NCBI GenBank assembly: GCA_007132865.1
Contig: SLNU01000099.1
Coordinates: 1 to 28,893 of the forward strand
Direction of reading: 5' to 3'
DNA from: Bacteroidales bacterium
GTDB taxonomy: Bacteria; Bacteroidota; Bacteroidia; Bacteroidales; UBA7960
DNA: 28,893 nucleotides
The notes beneath the pieces were generated by a model that made no database searches, was not told where the DNA came from, and worked only from the letters and a program-made list of their open reading frames with translations. Numbering within the stretch: position 1 is the first letter of the stretch; each line of letters begins with the position of its first letter. Below, piece by piece: positions 16,644 through 24,565 of the stretch. The translations under genes were made by a program, and so were the position numbers.

Positions 16644-16678
16644 AAATTGGAAAGCCCGAAACCGGCGAAAAAATAAAA

Positions 16679-16686
16679 TAAATTTG
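16679..16686 (+). promoter_or_regulatory. Bacteroidota -7 element TAAATTTG for porW
   Basis: TAAATTTG matches TAnnTTTG; it sits 43 bases before the predicted TTG start. No TTTG at the ideal upstream position; ATTG occurs further off. The surroundings are A/T-rich. Confidence 0.45.
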
Positions 16687-16729
16687 CAAAAAGGCAGTTA
16701 TATTTACTGAAAAACTAAGGTCAGGTATC

Positions 16730-19369
16730 TTGAAAACATCGTGTCGCTATACCAGGGTGGCTCCGTGGCTGGTGTCCATCCTTTTTATTGTTGTCGGATG
16801 GGGCTGTTCCACCCAGAAGAATACGCTTCCAAACCGGCTGTACCACTCCATAAATGCCAAGTATAACGGCTATTTCAATGCGAGGGAAAGCTACCAGGAA
16901 GGTCTTCGCCGCTTGTCTGACATGCATACCGATAACTATGACCAGGTGCTGAAGGTCTTCCGTTACGGCACCGAACAGCAGGCTGCTTCCATTGCCAACA
17001 ACATGGATGTGGCATACCAGAAGGCCAGCATCGTGATACGCAGGCATTCCATGAACATCCGTGGTGTGGAGCACAACCCCTGGATCGATGAATCCTTTTT
17101 CCTGATTGCCCGCTCCCATTTCTTTAAGCGGGACTTTACGCTGGCCAACCTGACCTTTGAATACATTGTCCGCACCTATGATTCCGGCATCAAATACGAA
17201 TCAAAAATCTGGATGGCAAAGTGCTACCATGAACTGGGCCAGTACCCTAATGCACTGCAGATGCTGGAGCGGGCCCAGGCCAATGACCGGAATGGTCTGC
17301 TTGACAAGGATGCGTCCCGTTTGCTGAGCCTTGTGTTTGCTGACCATTACATCCGGCAGGAGAATTACGCGGCAGCCATCCCACACCTGGAAGCCGGCAT
17401 CCAGAAAACCAGGAGTAAGAGGGAAAGCACACGTCTGGCCTTTATACAGGCCCAGGTTTACCTCGAGTCAGAACAATACCCGCAGGCCCAGCAAACCTTT
17501 GCCCGGGTACTTAAGATGAATCCCACGTTTGACCTGGCCTTCCAGGCCAGGATCAGCATGGCCAGGGCCTATGCCCCAGGCGAGGGAGGCGGTGACTTTA
17601 TCCGCTCTGAGCTGACCGATATGCTGCGAAATGACAGGAACAGGGCTTACCGTGACCAGATCTATTATGCGCTGGCAGAGTTGGCCCGCAGGCAGGACCG
17701 GGACGGGGAGGCCATTGAGAATTACACGAAATCCATCGAAGTTAGTGAGGGGAACAACATGCAGAAGGGATTGTCCTTTCTGCGCCTGGGGGAAATTTAC
17801 CTGGAACGCCCCGATTTCATGAAGGCCTCTGTTCATTATGACAGTGCCATGGTCTACCTGCCGCAGGATTACGAGGATTACGCCAAGGTAAGCCAGAAAA
17901 AAAATGTGCTTTCCTCCCTTGCCGGAAACATCCGTGTGATTAACCGGGAGGACTCCCTGCAGCGCCTGGCCGGACTTTCTGAGTCGGAACGTGAGGCCGT
18001 CGTGGAAAGGATCATTGCGGAGTTAAGGGAGCAGGAGCAGGAAGCCCGGCAACGGGAACAGGACATGATGCGGGCTGCCCAGCAAATCGCCCAGTCACGA
18101 ATGCAGCAGGGCAATGTCGGGGGGAGGCAGGATGGGGGATGGTATTTCTATAACCCCACTGCCATCAGCTATGGCCGCACAGAGTTTTTCGGCATGTTTG
18201 GTGACCGGCCGCTGGAGGACCTCTGGCGGATCGGCAACAGGCAGACGGCAGACTTTGATTTTGCGATGGACGATGCCGGTTGGGAAACGGGAGAGGATGA
18301 ATTGGAAACAGGAGATGCTTTTGACAAGCAAACCTACCTGAGGAATATCCCGCTTAGTACGGAGCAGATGGCAGCATCCGACAGGCGGATTGCCACGGCG
18401 TTTTTCAATAAGGGAATGGTGTTCAAAGACCGTTTGTCTGACTTTGACAACGCCATCAGCAGCTTCGAGACCTTGCTGAACCGTTTTCCGGATAGCGACC
18501 GCAAGCTTCTGACTTACTATTACCTGTATACCCTGTTGAGGGAAACCGGCAACCACAGCCGGGCGGAGATTTACAAGAACCGGCTTATCAATGAGTATCC
18601 TGAAAGCGATTACGCACAAATCATCGGGGATCCGAACTACCTGCAGAACCTGACCGCACGCCAGAATTACGCTGCTGACCTCTACCGGCAGGCATATGAG
18701 GATTTTGTTGCCGGAAGGTACCAGGAGGTTGTCCGGAAATCAGTCATGGCAGATACTTTGGAGATTCCTAAGTCCCTGAAGGGGCAGTTCTCTTACGTCA
18801 ATGCCCTGGCAAAGGGCCGGATGGGGCAGGACGAAGCCTTCCGGGAACAGCTGGAGCTGGTCGTGCGTGACTACACGGGGACGCCGGTATACCAGCCCGC
18901 CTCTGACCTGCTGGCCTCCCTGGGGGCGCCCCCGCCACGCGCTGCCCCGGAACGTGAAGTGGTTGCGGATGCTGAGGTCAGGCCTGAAGGCCCAGCTTCC
19001 ATTTTCTCCCACAATCCTTCCTCGGTCCATTTTTATGTGTTTGTAGTGGAGTCAGGACGTGTGAATGTCAATGAGTTCAGGAGTTTTGTCAATGCCTTTG
19101 GCTCCGCTACTTACCCGGATCGCAACCTGACTTCGAGCAGCATCTTTCTGGATGAGCGCCGACAGCTGATCACCGTGACCAATTTCCCGAATCAGGAGTC
19201 CGGCATGGGTTATCATGAAGCCTTGCTGACATCGGATGACTTCCACGCCTTCGAGATCCGGTTTATCAGGCATTTTCTGATCTCTGTGGACAATTACCCA
19301 ATATTTTACCAGGAGAAGGACGCCGAAGCTTATGAGGCCTTTTTCAGGTCAAGGTATTTAAGCGAATAA
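16730..19369 (+). CDS. porW: Type IX secretion system lipoprotein PorW/SprE, TPR protein
   Basis: 879 residues, close to SprE of Flavobacterium (about 870). Lipoprotein signal peptide: basic start, hydrophobic 11-24, then G-W-G-C-S-T with C26. The next segment, K-N-T-L-P-N-R-x-Y-H-x-x-x-A-K-Y-N-G-Y-F-N, is the PorW/SprE N-terminal signature, followed by TPR-type helical repeats over most of the length, a Gln/Glu/Arg-rich stretch (about 420-465), and a C-terminal beta-alpha domain (about 763-877) ending F-Y-Q-E-K-D-A-E-A-Y-E-A-F-F. In this system PorW links the inner-membrane motor parts to the outer-membrane translocon, so it acts in the periplasm. The start is TTG 16730; no ATG gives the signal peptide, and GTG 16757 would cut into it. 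No other T9SS gene lies in the window. Confidence 0.88.
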   Translation: MKTSCRYTRVAPWLVSILFIVVGWGCSTQKNTLPNRLYHSINAKYNGYFNARESYQEGLRRLSDMHTDNYDQVLKVFRYGTEQQAASIANNMDVAYQKASIVIRRHSMNIRGVEHNPWIDESFFLIARSHFFKRDFTLANLTFEYIVRTYDSGIKYESKIWMAKCYHELGQYPNALQMLERAQANDRNGLLDKDASRLLSLVFADHYIRQENYAAAIPHLEAGIQKTRSKRESTRLAFIQAQVYLESEQYPQAQQTFARVLKMNPTFDLAFQARISMARAYAPGEGGGDFIRSELTDMLRNDRNRAYRDQIYYALAELARRQDRDGEAIENYTKSIEVSEGNNMQKGLSFLRLGEIYLERPDFMKASVHYDSAMVYLPQDYEDYAKVSQKKNVLSSLAGNIRVINREDSLQRLAGLSESEREAVVERIIAELREQEQEARQREQDMMRAAQQIAQSRMQQGNVGGRQDGGWYFYNPTAISYGRTEFFGMFGDRPLEDLWRIGNRQTADFDFAMDDAGWETGEDELETGDAFDKQTYLRNIPLSTEQMAASDRRIATAFFNKGMVFKDRLSDFDNAISSFETLLNRFPDSDRKLLTYYYLYTLLRETGNHSRAEIYKNRLINEYPESDYAQIIGDPNYLQNLTARQNYAADLYRQAYEDFVAGRYQEVVRKSVMADTLEIPKSLKGQFSYVNALAKGRMGQDEAFREQLELVVRDYTGTPVYQPASDLLASLGAPPPRAAPEREVVADAEVRPEGPASIFSHNPSSVHFYVFVVESGRVNVNEFRSFVNAFGSATYPDRNLTSSSIFLDERRQLITVTNFPNQESGMGYHEALLTSDDFHAFEIRFIRHFLISVDNYPIFYQEKDAEAYEAFFRSRYLSE

Positions 19370-19373
19370 GTCT

Positions 19374-19404
19374 TTTGCCACACCCTTTTTTTTCCTTACA
19401 TTTG
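19374..19404 (+). promoter_or_regulatory. Consensus Bacteroidota promoter for the bactofilin / ATP synthase gene block
   Basis: TTTG at 19374-19377, exactly 19 bases, then TACATTTG at 19397-19404. Both parts match the published -33 TTTG and -7 TAnnTTTG consensus at ideal spacing. Predicted start is near 19411, giving a leader of about 20 bases to ATG 19430. It begins five bases after the porW stop codon. This is the best promoter in the window; no comparable one was found ahead of atpB. Confidence 0.7.
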
Positions 19405-19429
19405 CCTGGTTATCCAATTCCTACACCCA

Positions 19430-19864
19430 ATGTTTAACCTGAAAAAAAAACAACATAGCATGGCCAAACATATTGAACCTGATCCTACTTCAATCAACCT
19501 GATCGGGACCGGAACAGTCATCAAAGGCGAAGTAAATTCTACCGGGGACATCCGGATCGACGGGACACTTACCGGGCAGGTCAAATGCAAGGGAAAGATC
19601 GTTGTCGGAACCACGGGTGTGCTGGAAGGGGAGATCTTCTGCCAGAATGCTGACTTTTCCGGCCAGATCAACGGAAAGGTTGAAGTGGCTGAATTACTTA
19701 CCCTCAAGGCAAGTGCGAAGTTTTTCGGAGACATGATCACCAACAAGCTGGCCATTGAGCCAGGTGCAAACTTCACTGGAACCTGTACGATGGACAAGAC
19801 CATCCGGCAAAATGGGGGCCCGCAGCCCGACAGGAAACCGGCCGGGGAGAAAGCGCCCCAGTAA
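19430..19864 (+). CDS. Bactofilin (polymer-forming cytoskeletal protein)
   Basis: 144 residues. The core (about 22-122) has the right-handed beta-helix pattern of bactofilins: G-T-V-I-K-G-E-V, G-D-I-R-I-D-G-T-L-x-G-x-V, K-I-V-V-G-x-x-G-V-L-E-G-E-I, A-D-F-S-G-Q-I-N-G-K-V. Short disordered tails flank it; the C-terminal tail is rich in Pro, Gly and Lys. Family members self-assemble without nucleotide into filaments at the membrane and often organise cell-wall enzymes or shape. M23 peptidases and bactofilins are functionally linked in other bacteria, and an M23 gene lies nearby, though on the other strand. An internal ATG at 19460 is possible, but ATG 19430 fits the promoter better. Confidence 0.94.
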   Translation: MFNLKKKQHSMAKHIEPDPTSINLIGTGTVIKGEVNSTGDIRIDGTLTGQVKCKGKIVVGTTGVLEGEIFCQNADFSGQINGKVEVAELLTLKASAKFFGDMITNKLAIEPGANFTGTCTMDKTIRQNGGPQPDRKPAGEKAPQ

Positions 19865-19922
19865 TTCCGTTTTATGCACCGCGGTCTTGGTTCCATGGTC
19901 GTTCACGATAAACGGATCACCT

Positions 19923-20306
19923 ATGACCAGCCTTAGACAATATTATTTCAAACTGTTCATTTTCTCCAGCCTGCTTTTTGCATGCGCGTTTGTGTTTGCC
20001 CGTGTTTCCGATGAGCGCTTGGTGTCGGATGTGTTTTACCTCTTCGTTCCGTTTTTTGCGGGTGTTTCCTTCCTGACGGCCTATATCCATCAAATAGGCA
20101 TGGAGCGGAAAGCCAGGGGATTTGCCCATTTGTTCATCGGGGTCACCATGTCCAGGTTCTTCTTCTTTCTTGTGATCATGGTGACATATTCCATCATTTT
20201 TCGGGATGATGCTGTCCGTTTTATTGTCTGGTTCATGGTATTCTACCTGTTTTATACTTTTTTCGAGGTGATCTTCCATTTCAGGGCGGTCAGGAAAAAG
20301 GAATAA
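19923..20306 (+). CDS. Four-helix membrane protein, AtpI-like by position
   Basis: 127 residues with four predicted membrane helices (about 8-26, 34-55, 67-92 and 97-120), joined by short basic or acidic loops, ending R-A-V-R-K-K-E. The size, topology and place directly before atpB match E. coli AtpI (about 126 residues, four helices), a non-essential helper in ATP synthase assembly or Mg2+ handling. I see no strong sequence signature, so the assignment rests on context. ATG 19923 follows bactofilin by 58 bases; the longer frame upstream only overlaps bactofilin. The gene probably belongs to the bactofilin-atp transcript. Confidence 0.75.
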   Translation: MTSLRQYYFKLFIFSSLLFACAFVFARVSDERLVSDVFYLFVPFFAGVSFLTAYIHQIGMERKARGFAHLFIGVTMSRFFFFLVIMVTYSIIFRDDAVRFIVWFMVFYLFYTFFEVIFHFRAVRKKE

Positions 20307-20365
20307 ATTCTTCGATTTATGAGAATTATTTTATATCATTGCTTGTATTAAAATATTTCTCCGGG

Positions 20366-21535
20366 ATGGTCCCAAAAAGGCTGAATCAGAGAGCCTGCCT
20401 TTGGTTTAAGGCGACTTTCCTTTTGTTCGTCCTCTCTCTTTCTCCTCATGCTCTGTTCGCAACAAGAACAGCAGTTGAGGCGTCCCTGCCAGCAACAACG
20501 GAAGAGGTAATCCAAGCAGGTGATACCCCGGAAGCGAGCCCGGAAGGCTTTGATGCCGGCAAGCTAATCATTGGCCATGTGCTGGATGCACATGAATGGC
20601 ACTTGTTTGACATCGGTGAGCGGCAGATTTCCATCCCCCTGCCTGTCATCCTGGTTTACCAGGGCCGGCCCTATGTCTTTTTAAGCAGCCGTTTCCATCA
20701 TGGACATTCTGCATACAAGGGGTTTAGGATTGCTTACAATGGTTCCAAGAGCGGAAGGATCGTCCGGGTTTTGCCCGATGGAGTGACGCAAGACCCTAAT
20801 GCCTCGTATGTGCTGGATCTTTCCATCACTAAGAATGTGTTTTCCATTTTCATTGCCTGTTTCTTGCTTTGCTGGATTTTTATCCGGGCGGCCAGGAACT
20901 ACCGGAAGTTTTCGGGGGAGTTCATACCCCTTAGATTTACCTCGCTGCTGGAGCCCGTGATTATCTTTATACGCGACCAGATCGCACTTGGCTCAATCGG
21001 TCCAAAGCATTATGAGCGCTTTCTCCCCTACCTGCTGACCCTGTTCTTTTTCATCTTTTTCAATAACCTGCTCGGACTTGTGCCATTTTTCCCGGGGGGA
21101 TCTAATGTCACAGGAAACATTTCGGTGACCATGACCCTGGCCCTGTTTACCTTTTTTACCACCCAGATATTCGGAAACAAGGCATACTGGAATCATATTT
21201 TCAACACCCCCGGGGTCCCGTTTTTCCTTAAACTGCCCATTCCGCTGATGCCTGTGATTGAGCTGGTTGGCGTCATTATAAAACCTTTTGTGTTGATGAT
21301 CAGGCTTTTTGCGAATATTACTGCAGGCCATATGATCATTCTCGGCTTTGTAAGCATCATTTTTGTGCTGGGGAATGTGAACCCATATTTTGGGTTTGGT
21401 GCCGCACCCCTTTCGGTTATATTTCTGATCTTTATGACGTTCTTGGAGATTCTGGTGGCCTTTATTCAGGCATATGTGTTTACCCTGTTCAGTGCGTTGT
21501 TTTTCGGCATGGCGGTCCCTGAGGAACACCATTAG
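20366..21535 (+). CDS. atpB: ATP synthase F0 subunit a
   Basis: 389 residues, longer than E. coli subunit a (271) but usual for Bacteroidota. It forms the ion half-channels next to the c-ring. A signal-peptide-like N terminus (15-33) is followed by an extracytoplasmic domain of about 120 residues with H-V-L-D-A-H-E-W-H-L and Y-V-F-L-S-S-R-F-H-H. Membrane helices follow from residue 157. The essential arginine is R313 in M-I-R-L-F-A-N-I-T-A-G-H, and a conserved P-Y-L-L-T-L-F-F-F-I-F-F-N-N-L-L-G-L-V-P segment lies at 221-240. ATG 20366 was chosen over TTG 20339 as the only ATG giving a normal signal sequence. No clear promoter in the preceding A/T-rich 59 bases. Confidence 0.95.
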   Translation: MVPKRLNQRACLWFKATFLLFVLSLSPHALFATRTAVEASLPATTEEVIQAGDTPEASPEGFDAGKLIIGHVLDAHEWHLFDIGERQISIPLPVILVYQGRPYVFLSSRFHHGHSAYKGFRIAYNGSKSGRIVRVLPDGVTQDPNASYVLDLSITKNVFSIFIACFLLCWIFIRAARNYRKFSGEFIPLRFTSLLEPVIIFIRDQIALGSIGPKHYERFLPYLLTLFFFIFFNNLLGLVPFFPGGSNVTGNISVTMTLALFTFFTTQIFGNKAYWNHIFNTPGVPFFLKLPIPLMPVIELVGVIIKPFVLMIRLFANITAGHMIILGFVSIIFVLGNVNPYFGFGAAPLSVIFLIFMTFLEILVAFIQAYVFTLFSALFFGMAVPEEHH

Positions 21536-21574
21536 TCTGACTATTATTTGTTGTTAAAATTAAATCTGAAAAAC

Positions 21575-21838
21575 ATGAATTTATTGATCGTTCTGCTTGA
21601 TTCCGCAGTAAATGTTGCCCATGAATGGATGAAATTGGGGGCCGGCCTGGCTGCTGTACTTGCCGCTTTTGGTGCTTCCTATGGGATTTCACAAATCGCC
21701 AAATCTGCCCTGGAGTCCATTGCCCGGCAGCCGGAAGCAGGAAATGACCTGCGGTCTTCGATGATCGTTTCCGCGGCACTGATCGAGGGGGTGACGTTTT
21801 TCGCCATTGTGGTCTGCCTGCTCATACTTTTTGTCTGA
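21575..21838 (+). CDS. atpE: ATP synthase F0 subunit c
   Basis: 87 residues, two membrane helices joined by the polar loop A-R-Q-P-E-A (50-55). E71 in A-L-I-E-G is the ion-binding carboxylate. The surrounding residues do not show the Gln/Glu-Ser-Thr sodium signature, so proton coupling is the simpler inference. The helix 1 glycine motif, normally GxGxGxG, reads G33-A-S35-Y-G37-I-S39: alternate glycines are serine. This motif packs neighbouring c subunits and influences ring size. ATG 21575 was chosen as the family start; the upstream frame adds nine atypical residues. It is followed by an 80-base gap with a 14-bp triple repeat before atpF. Confidence 0.95.
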   Translation: MNLLIVLLDSAVNVAHEWMKLGAGLAAVLAAFGASYGISQIAKSALESIARQPEAGNDLRSSMIVSAALIEGVTFFAIVVCLLILFV

Positions 21839-21849
21839 TGCAGCTGGAT

Positions 21850-21892
21850 CAATGCGGGTAACCCAATGCGGGTGACCCAAAGCAGGGAAACC
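21850..21892. repeat. Three tandem 14/15-bp repeats between atpE and atpF
   Basis: CAATGCGGGTAACC (21850-21863) and CAATGCGGGTGACC (21864-21877) differ by one base; CAAAGCAGGGAAACC (21878-21892) is a diverged third copy. Each has a GGG and an ACC part that could pair weakly. The block fills about half of the 80-base gap between two ATP synthase genes. Confidence 0.85.
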
Positions 21893-21918
21893 GATTATTA
21901 ACCTTAATTCGTCGGGAA

Positions 21919-22407
21919 ATGGAACTAATCACTCCGGGACTGGGACTGGTTGTCTGGATGGGCATCTCATTCGGACTGGTACTCCTGATACTTAGAAAAT
22001 ATGCCTGGAAGCCCATCCTTGCCACGATCCGCGCGCGCGAACGCACCATTGTCAGGTCCCTTGTAAATGCCCGGCATATTGAGGAGGAGATGCAACGGAT
22101 GGAAGCTTTGAAGCTGGAGCGTATTGATGAGGCGGAACGGCTTTACGGACAAATGCTTGAGCGGGCCCGGGCAGAGGCAAAGGATGTGGTGGACAAAGCC
22201 GTTACCGAAGCCCGGCAGGAAGCCGCCAAATTGCTTGGGGAGGCCGAAAAGATTATAGAAGCCCATAAGCGGCAGGCCATGCTTGAAATCAGGGACCAGA
22301 TCGCAGGGCTTTCCGTGGAAATGGCCGAACAGGTCCTGCAGGAAGAGTTCCGGGACAAGGACCGCAACACACGTTATGTCAATCAGTTGCTTGACCAGAT
22401 GAATTAA
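21919..22407 (+). CDS. atpF: ATP synthase F0 subunit b
   Basis: 162 residues, normal length. One N-terminal membrane helix (about 7-26) followed by W-K-P-I-L and a long charged helix rich in Ala, Glu and Arg (35-140), the peripheral stalk that connects F0 with subunits delta and alpha. Its TAA stop shares one base with the atpH start (TAATG), so the two are translationally coupled. Confidence 0.95.
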   Translation: MELITPGLGLVVWMGISFGLVLLILRKYAWKPILATIRARERTIVRSLVNARHIEEEMQRMEALKLERIDEAERLYGQMLERARAEAKDVVDKAVTEARQEAAKLLGEAEKIIEAHKRQAMLEIRDQIAGLSVEMAEQVLQEEFRDKDRNTRYVNQLLDQMN

Positions 22408-22949
22408 TGGCAAATGTTAATCACCGCATATCGCGCCGTTATGCCAAGGCTTTGCTGGACCTGGTAAAGGAGAACCAGGTCATGGACCAGGCTTATGCAG
22501 ACATGAAGCTTATCCGTGAGACTTTCGGGTCGAACCAGGAACTGAGGGTGCTGATGAAAAGCCCCATTGTCAGGGAAGGAAAGAAGCAGCGGATCCTTGA
22601 CAGGATGTTTGAAGGCCGTGTCCATCCCATGGTTCTGCAATACCTCCGGATCATCGTCCGGAAGCAAAGGGCAGCACTGGTGGAGGGAATCTCGGTGGCT
22701 TTCCTTGAAGTGTATAACGAAGCCATGGGGATTGTAAATGTCAGATTGACCACCGCACGACCCGTGGATGCGGAATTAAGGGAAAAGGCCTATCAGGCAG
22801 CAAGGGGGTTGACAGACAAGCGCATCGCATTCAGTGAGGTCATTGACCCCGCCATCATTGGTGGTTTTATACTGAACCTTGGAGACAGGCAGTATGATGC
22901 CAGTATCCGGACCAGGCTATCCAGGCTGAAGCGCCATCTGAATGTGTAA
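22407..22949 (+). CDS. atpH: ATP synthase F1 subunit delta
   Basis: 180 residues, the usual length. N-terminal helical domain starting I-S-R-R-Y-A-K-A-L-L-D-L (8-19), the family signature, and a C-terminal domain with I-D-P-A-I-I-G-G-F-I-L-N-L-G-D (about 146-160) and the final R-L-S-R-L-K-R. It caps the F1 head and joins it to the b-subunit stalk. Overlaps atpF by one base; atpA begins 18 bases downstream. Confidence 0.96.
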   Translation: MANVNHRISRRYAKALLDLVKENQVMDQAYADMKLIRETFGSNQELRVLMKSPIVREGKKQRILDRMFEGRVHPMVLQYLRIIVRKQRAALVEGISVAFLEVYNEAMGIVNVRLTTARPVDAELREKAYQAARGLTDKRIAFSEVIDPAIIGGFILNLGDRQYDASIRTRLSRLKRHLNV

Positions 22950-22960
22950 TGTTAATGTGT
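22941..22960. repeat. Short direct repeat at the atpH stop codon
   Basis: AATGTGT occurs at 22941-22947 and again at 22954-22960, offset 13. The first copy leads into the atpH TAA stop (22947-22949). Short enough to be chance on its own. Confidence 0.6.
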
Positions 22961-22967
22961 TTATAAA

Positions 22968-24554
22968 ATGTCAGAAATTAAACCTTCCGAAATAACAGCG
23001 ATCCTGCGCCAGGAAATGGCCGGGCTGCAGATGGGTGCAGAGCTGGAAGAGACCGGAACTGTGCTGCAGGTGGGTGATGGTATCGCGCGGATCTACGGAC
23101 TTACCAATGCCTGGGCAGGGGAGATGGTCATTTTTAATGAAGCCGGACTCAGGGGGGTGATCCTCAACCTGGAGGAAGACAATGTGGGCGTGGTGCTGCT
23201 GGGTGATGCCCAGCATGTGAAAGAGGGGGATGTGGTGAAGCGCAGCCACCGCATCGTGTCCATCCGGGCCGGTGAGGGCTTGCTGGGACGGGTTATTGAT
23301 ACCCTGGGGCAGCCAATAGACGGGGAGGGCCCCATTCCGGGCGATCTTTATGAAATGCCGCTGGAGCGCAAGGCGCCCGGGGTGATTTTCAGACAGCCGG
23401 TTAATGAACCCCTGCAGACTGGCATCAAGGCCGTGGATGCGATGATTCCGATCGGAAGGGGGCAACGGGAGCTCATCATTGGAGACCGGCAAACCGGGAA
23501 GACCGCCATTGCCCTGGATGCCATTATTGCACAGCGGGAAAATTATGAAAAGGGAGACCCGGTTTACTGCATCTATGTGGCGATCGGACAAAAAGGCTCC
23601 ACTGTAGCCAACCTGGTGGACCGCCTCAAACAGCATGGGGCGATGGACTATACCATCGTGATCGCGGCTTCTGCAAGCGACCCCGCAGCCATGCAGTTTT
23701 TTGCCCCTTTTGCCGGGGCCGCCCTGGGGGAATTTTTCAGGGACACCGGTCGCCCGGCCCTGGTGGTGTTCGATGACCTTTCCAAACAGGCTGTCTCATA
23801 CAGGGAGGTGTCGCTGTTGCTTCGCCGCCCCCCCGGAAGGGAGGCCTATCCCGGGGACGTGTTCTACCTGCACTCCCGCTTGCTTGAGCGTGCAGCCAAG
23901 ATCATCGACTCTGATGAGATTGCCCAAAACATGAATGACATCCCGGAATCCATCAAATCCATGGTAAAGGGCGGCGGCTCCCTGACCGCGCTCCCGGTGA
24001 TTGAAACCCAGGCCGGGGATGTCTCTGCCTATATCCCCACCAATGTGATCTCGATAACAGACGGACAAATATTTCTGGAATCCAGCCTGTTCAATGCCGG
24101 CATCCGTCCGGCAATCAACGTGGGTATTTCCGTAAGCCGTGTGGGAGGAAATGCCCAGCTAAAATCCATGAAGAAAGTGGCCGGCACACTGAAACTCGAC
24201 CAGGCTCAGTACCGGGAACTGGAGGCATTTGCCAAATTTGGCTCTGACCTTGACCCGGCCACCCAGGCCATACTGGAAAAAGGAGCGCGCAATGTGGAGC
24301 TGTTGAAGCAGGGCCAATACCAGCCGATTCCCGTTGAGTTACAGATCGCGGTATTGTTTTGCGGGACAAGGGGACTGCTTACAAAGCTTCCTGTGAACAA
24401 AGTCGGGGACTTTGAATTGGCCTTCATGGAAAAGCTGAGATCGGCGCACGGGGACCTGCTGAGTGCCCTGAAGGACGGGAAGCTGGATGAGGGCATGGCA
24501 TCCAAACTTACAGAGCTGGCCGGAAAGCTTGTACAACAGCTCATCAATGAGTAG
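22968..24554 (+). CDS. atpA: ATP synthase F1 subunit alpha
   Basis: 528 residues. Forms the F1 hexamer with beta and holds the non-catalytic nucleotide sites. P-loop G-D-R-Q-T-G-K-T at residues 172-179; V-F-D-D-L-S-K-Q as Walker [13 protein letters not shown] and the arginine-finger region [10 protein letters not shown] are present. N-terminal beta barrel (25-95) and C-terminal helical domain are complete. The beta partner (atpD) is not in the window, as expected for Bacteroidota, where atpD-atpC are usually encoded elsewhere. Confidence 0.98.
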   Translation: MSEIKPSEITAILRQEMAGLQMGAELEETGTVLQVGDGIARIYGLTNAWAGEMVIFNEAGLRGVILNLEEDNVGVVLLGDAQHVKEGDVVKRSHRIVSIRAGEGLLGRVIDTLGQPIDGEGPIPGDLYEMPLERKAPGVIFRQPVNEPLQTGIKAVDAMIPIGRGQRELIIGDRQTGKTAIALDAIIAQRENYEKGDPVYCIYVAIGQKGSTVANLVDRLKQHGAMDYTIVIAASASDPAAMQFFAPFAGAALGEFFRDTGRPALVVFDDLSKQAVSYREVSLLLRRPPGREAYPGDVFYLHSRLLERAAKIIDSDEIAQNMNDIPESIKSMVKGGGSLTALPVIETQAGDVSAYIPTNVISITDGQIFLESSLFNAGIRPAINVGISVSRVGGNAQLKSMKKVAGTLKLDQAQYRELEAFAKFGSDLDPATQAILEKGARNVELLKQGQYQPIPVELQIAVLFCGTRGLLTKLPVNKVGDFELAFMEKLRSAHGDLLSALKDGKLDEGMASKLTELAGKLVQQLINE

Positions 24555-24565
24555 CGAAAGAATCC

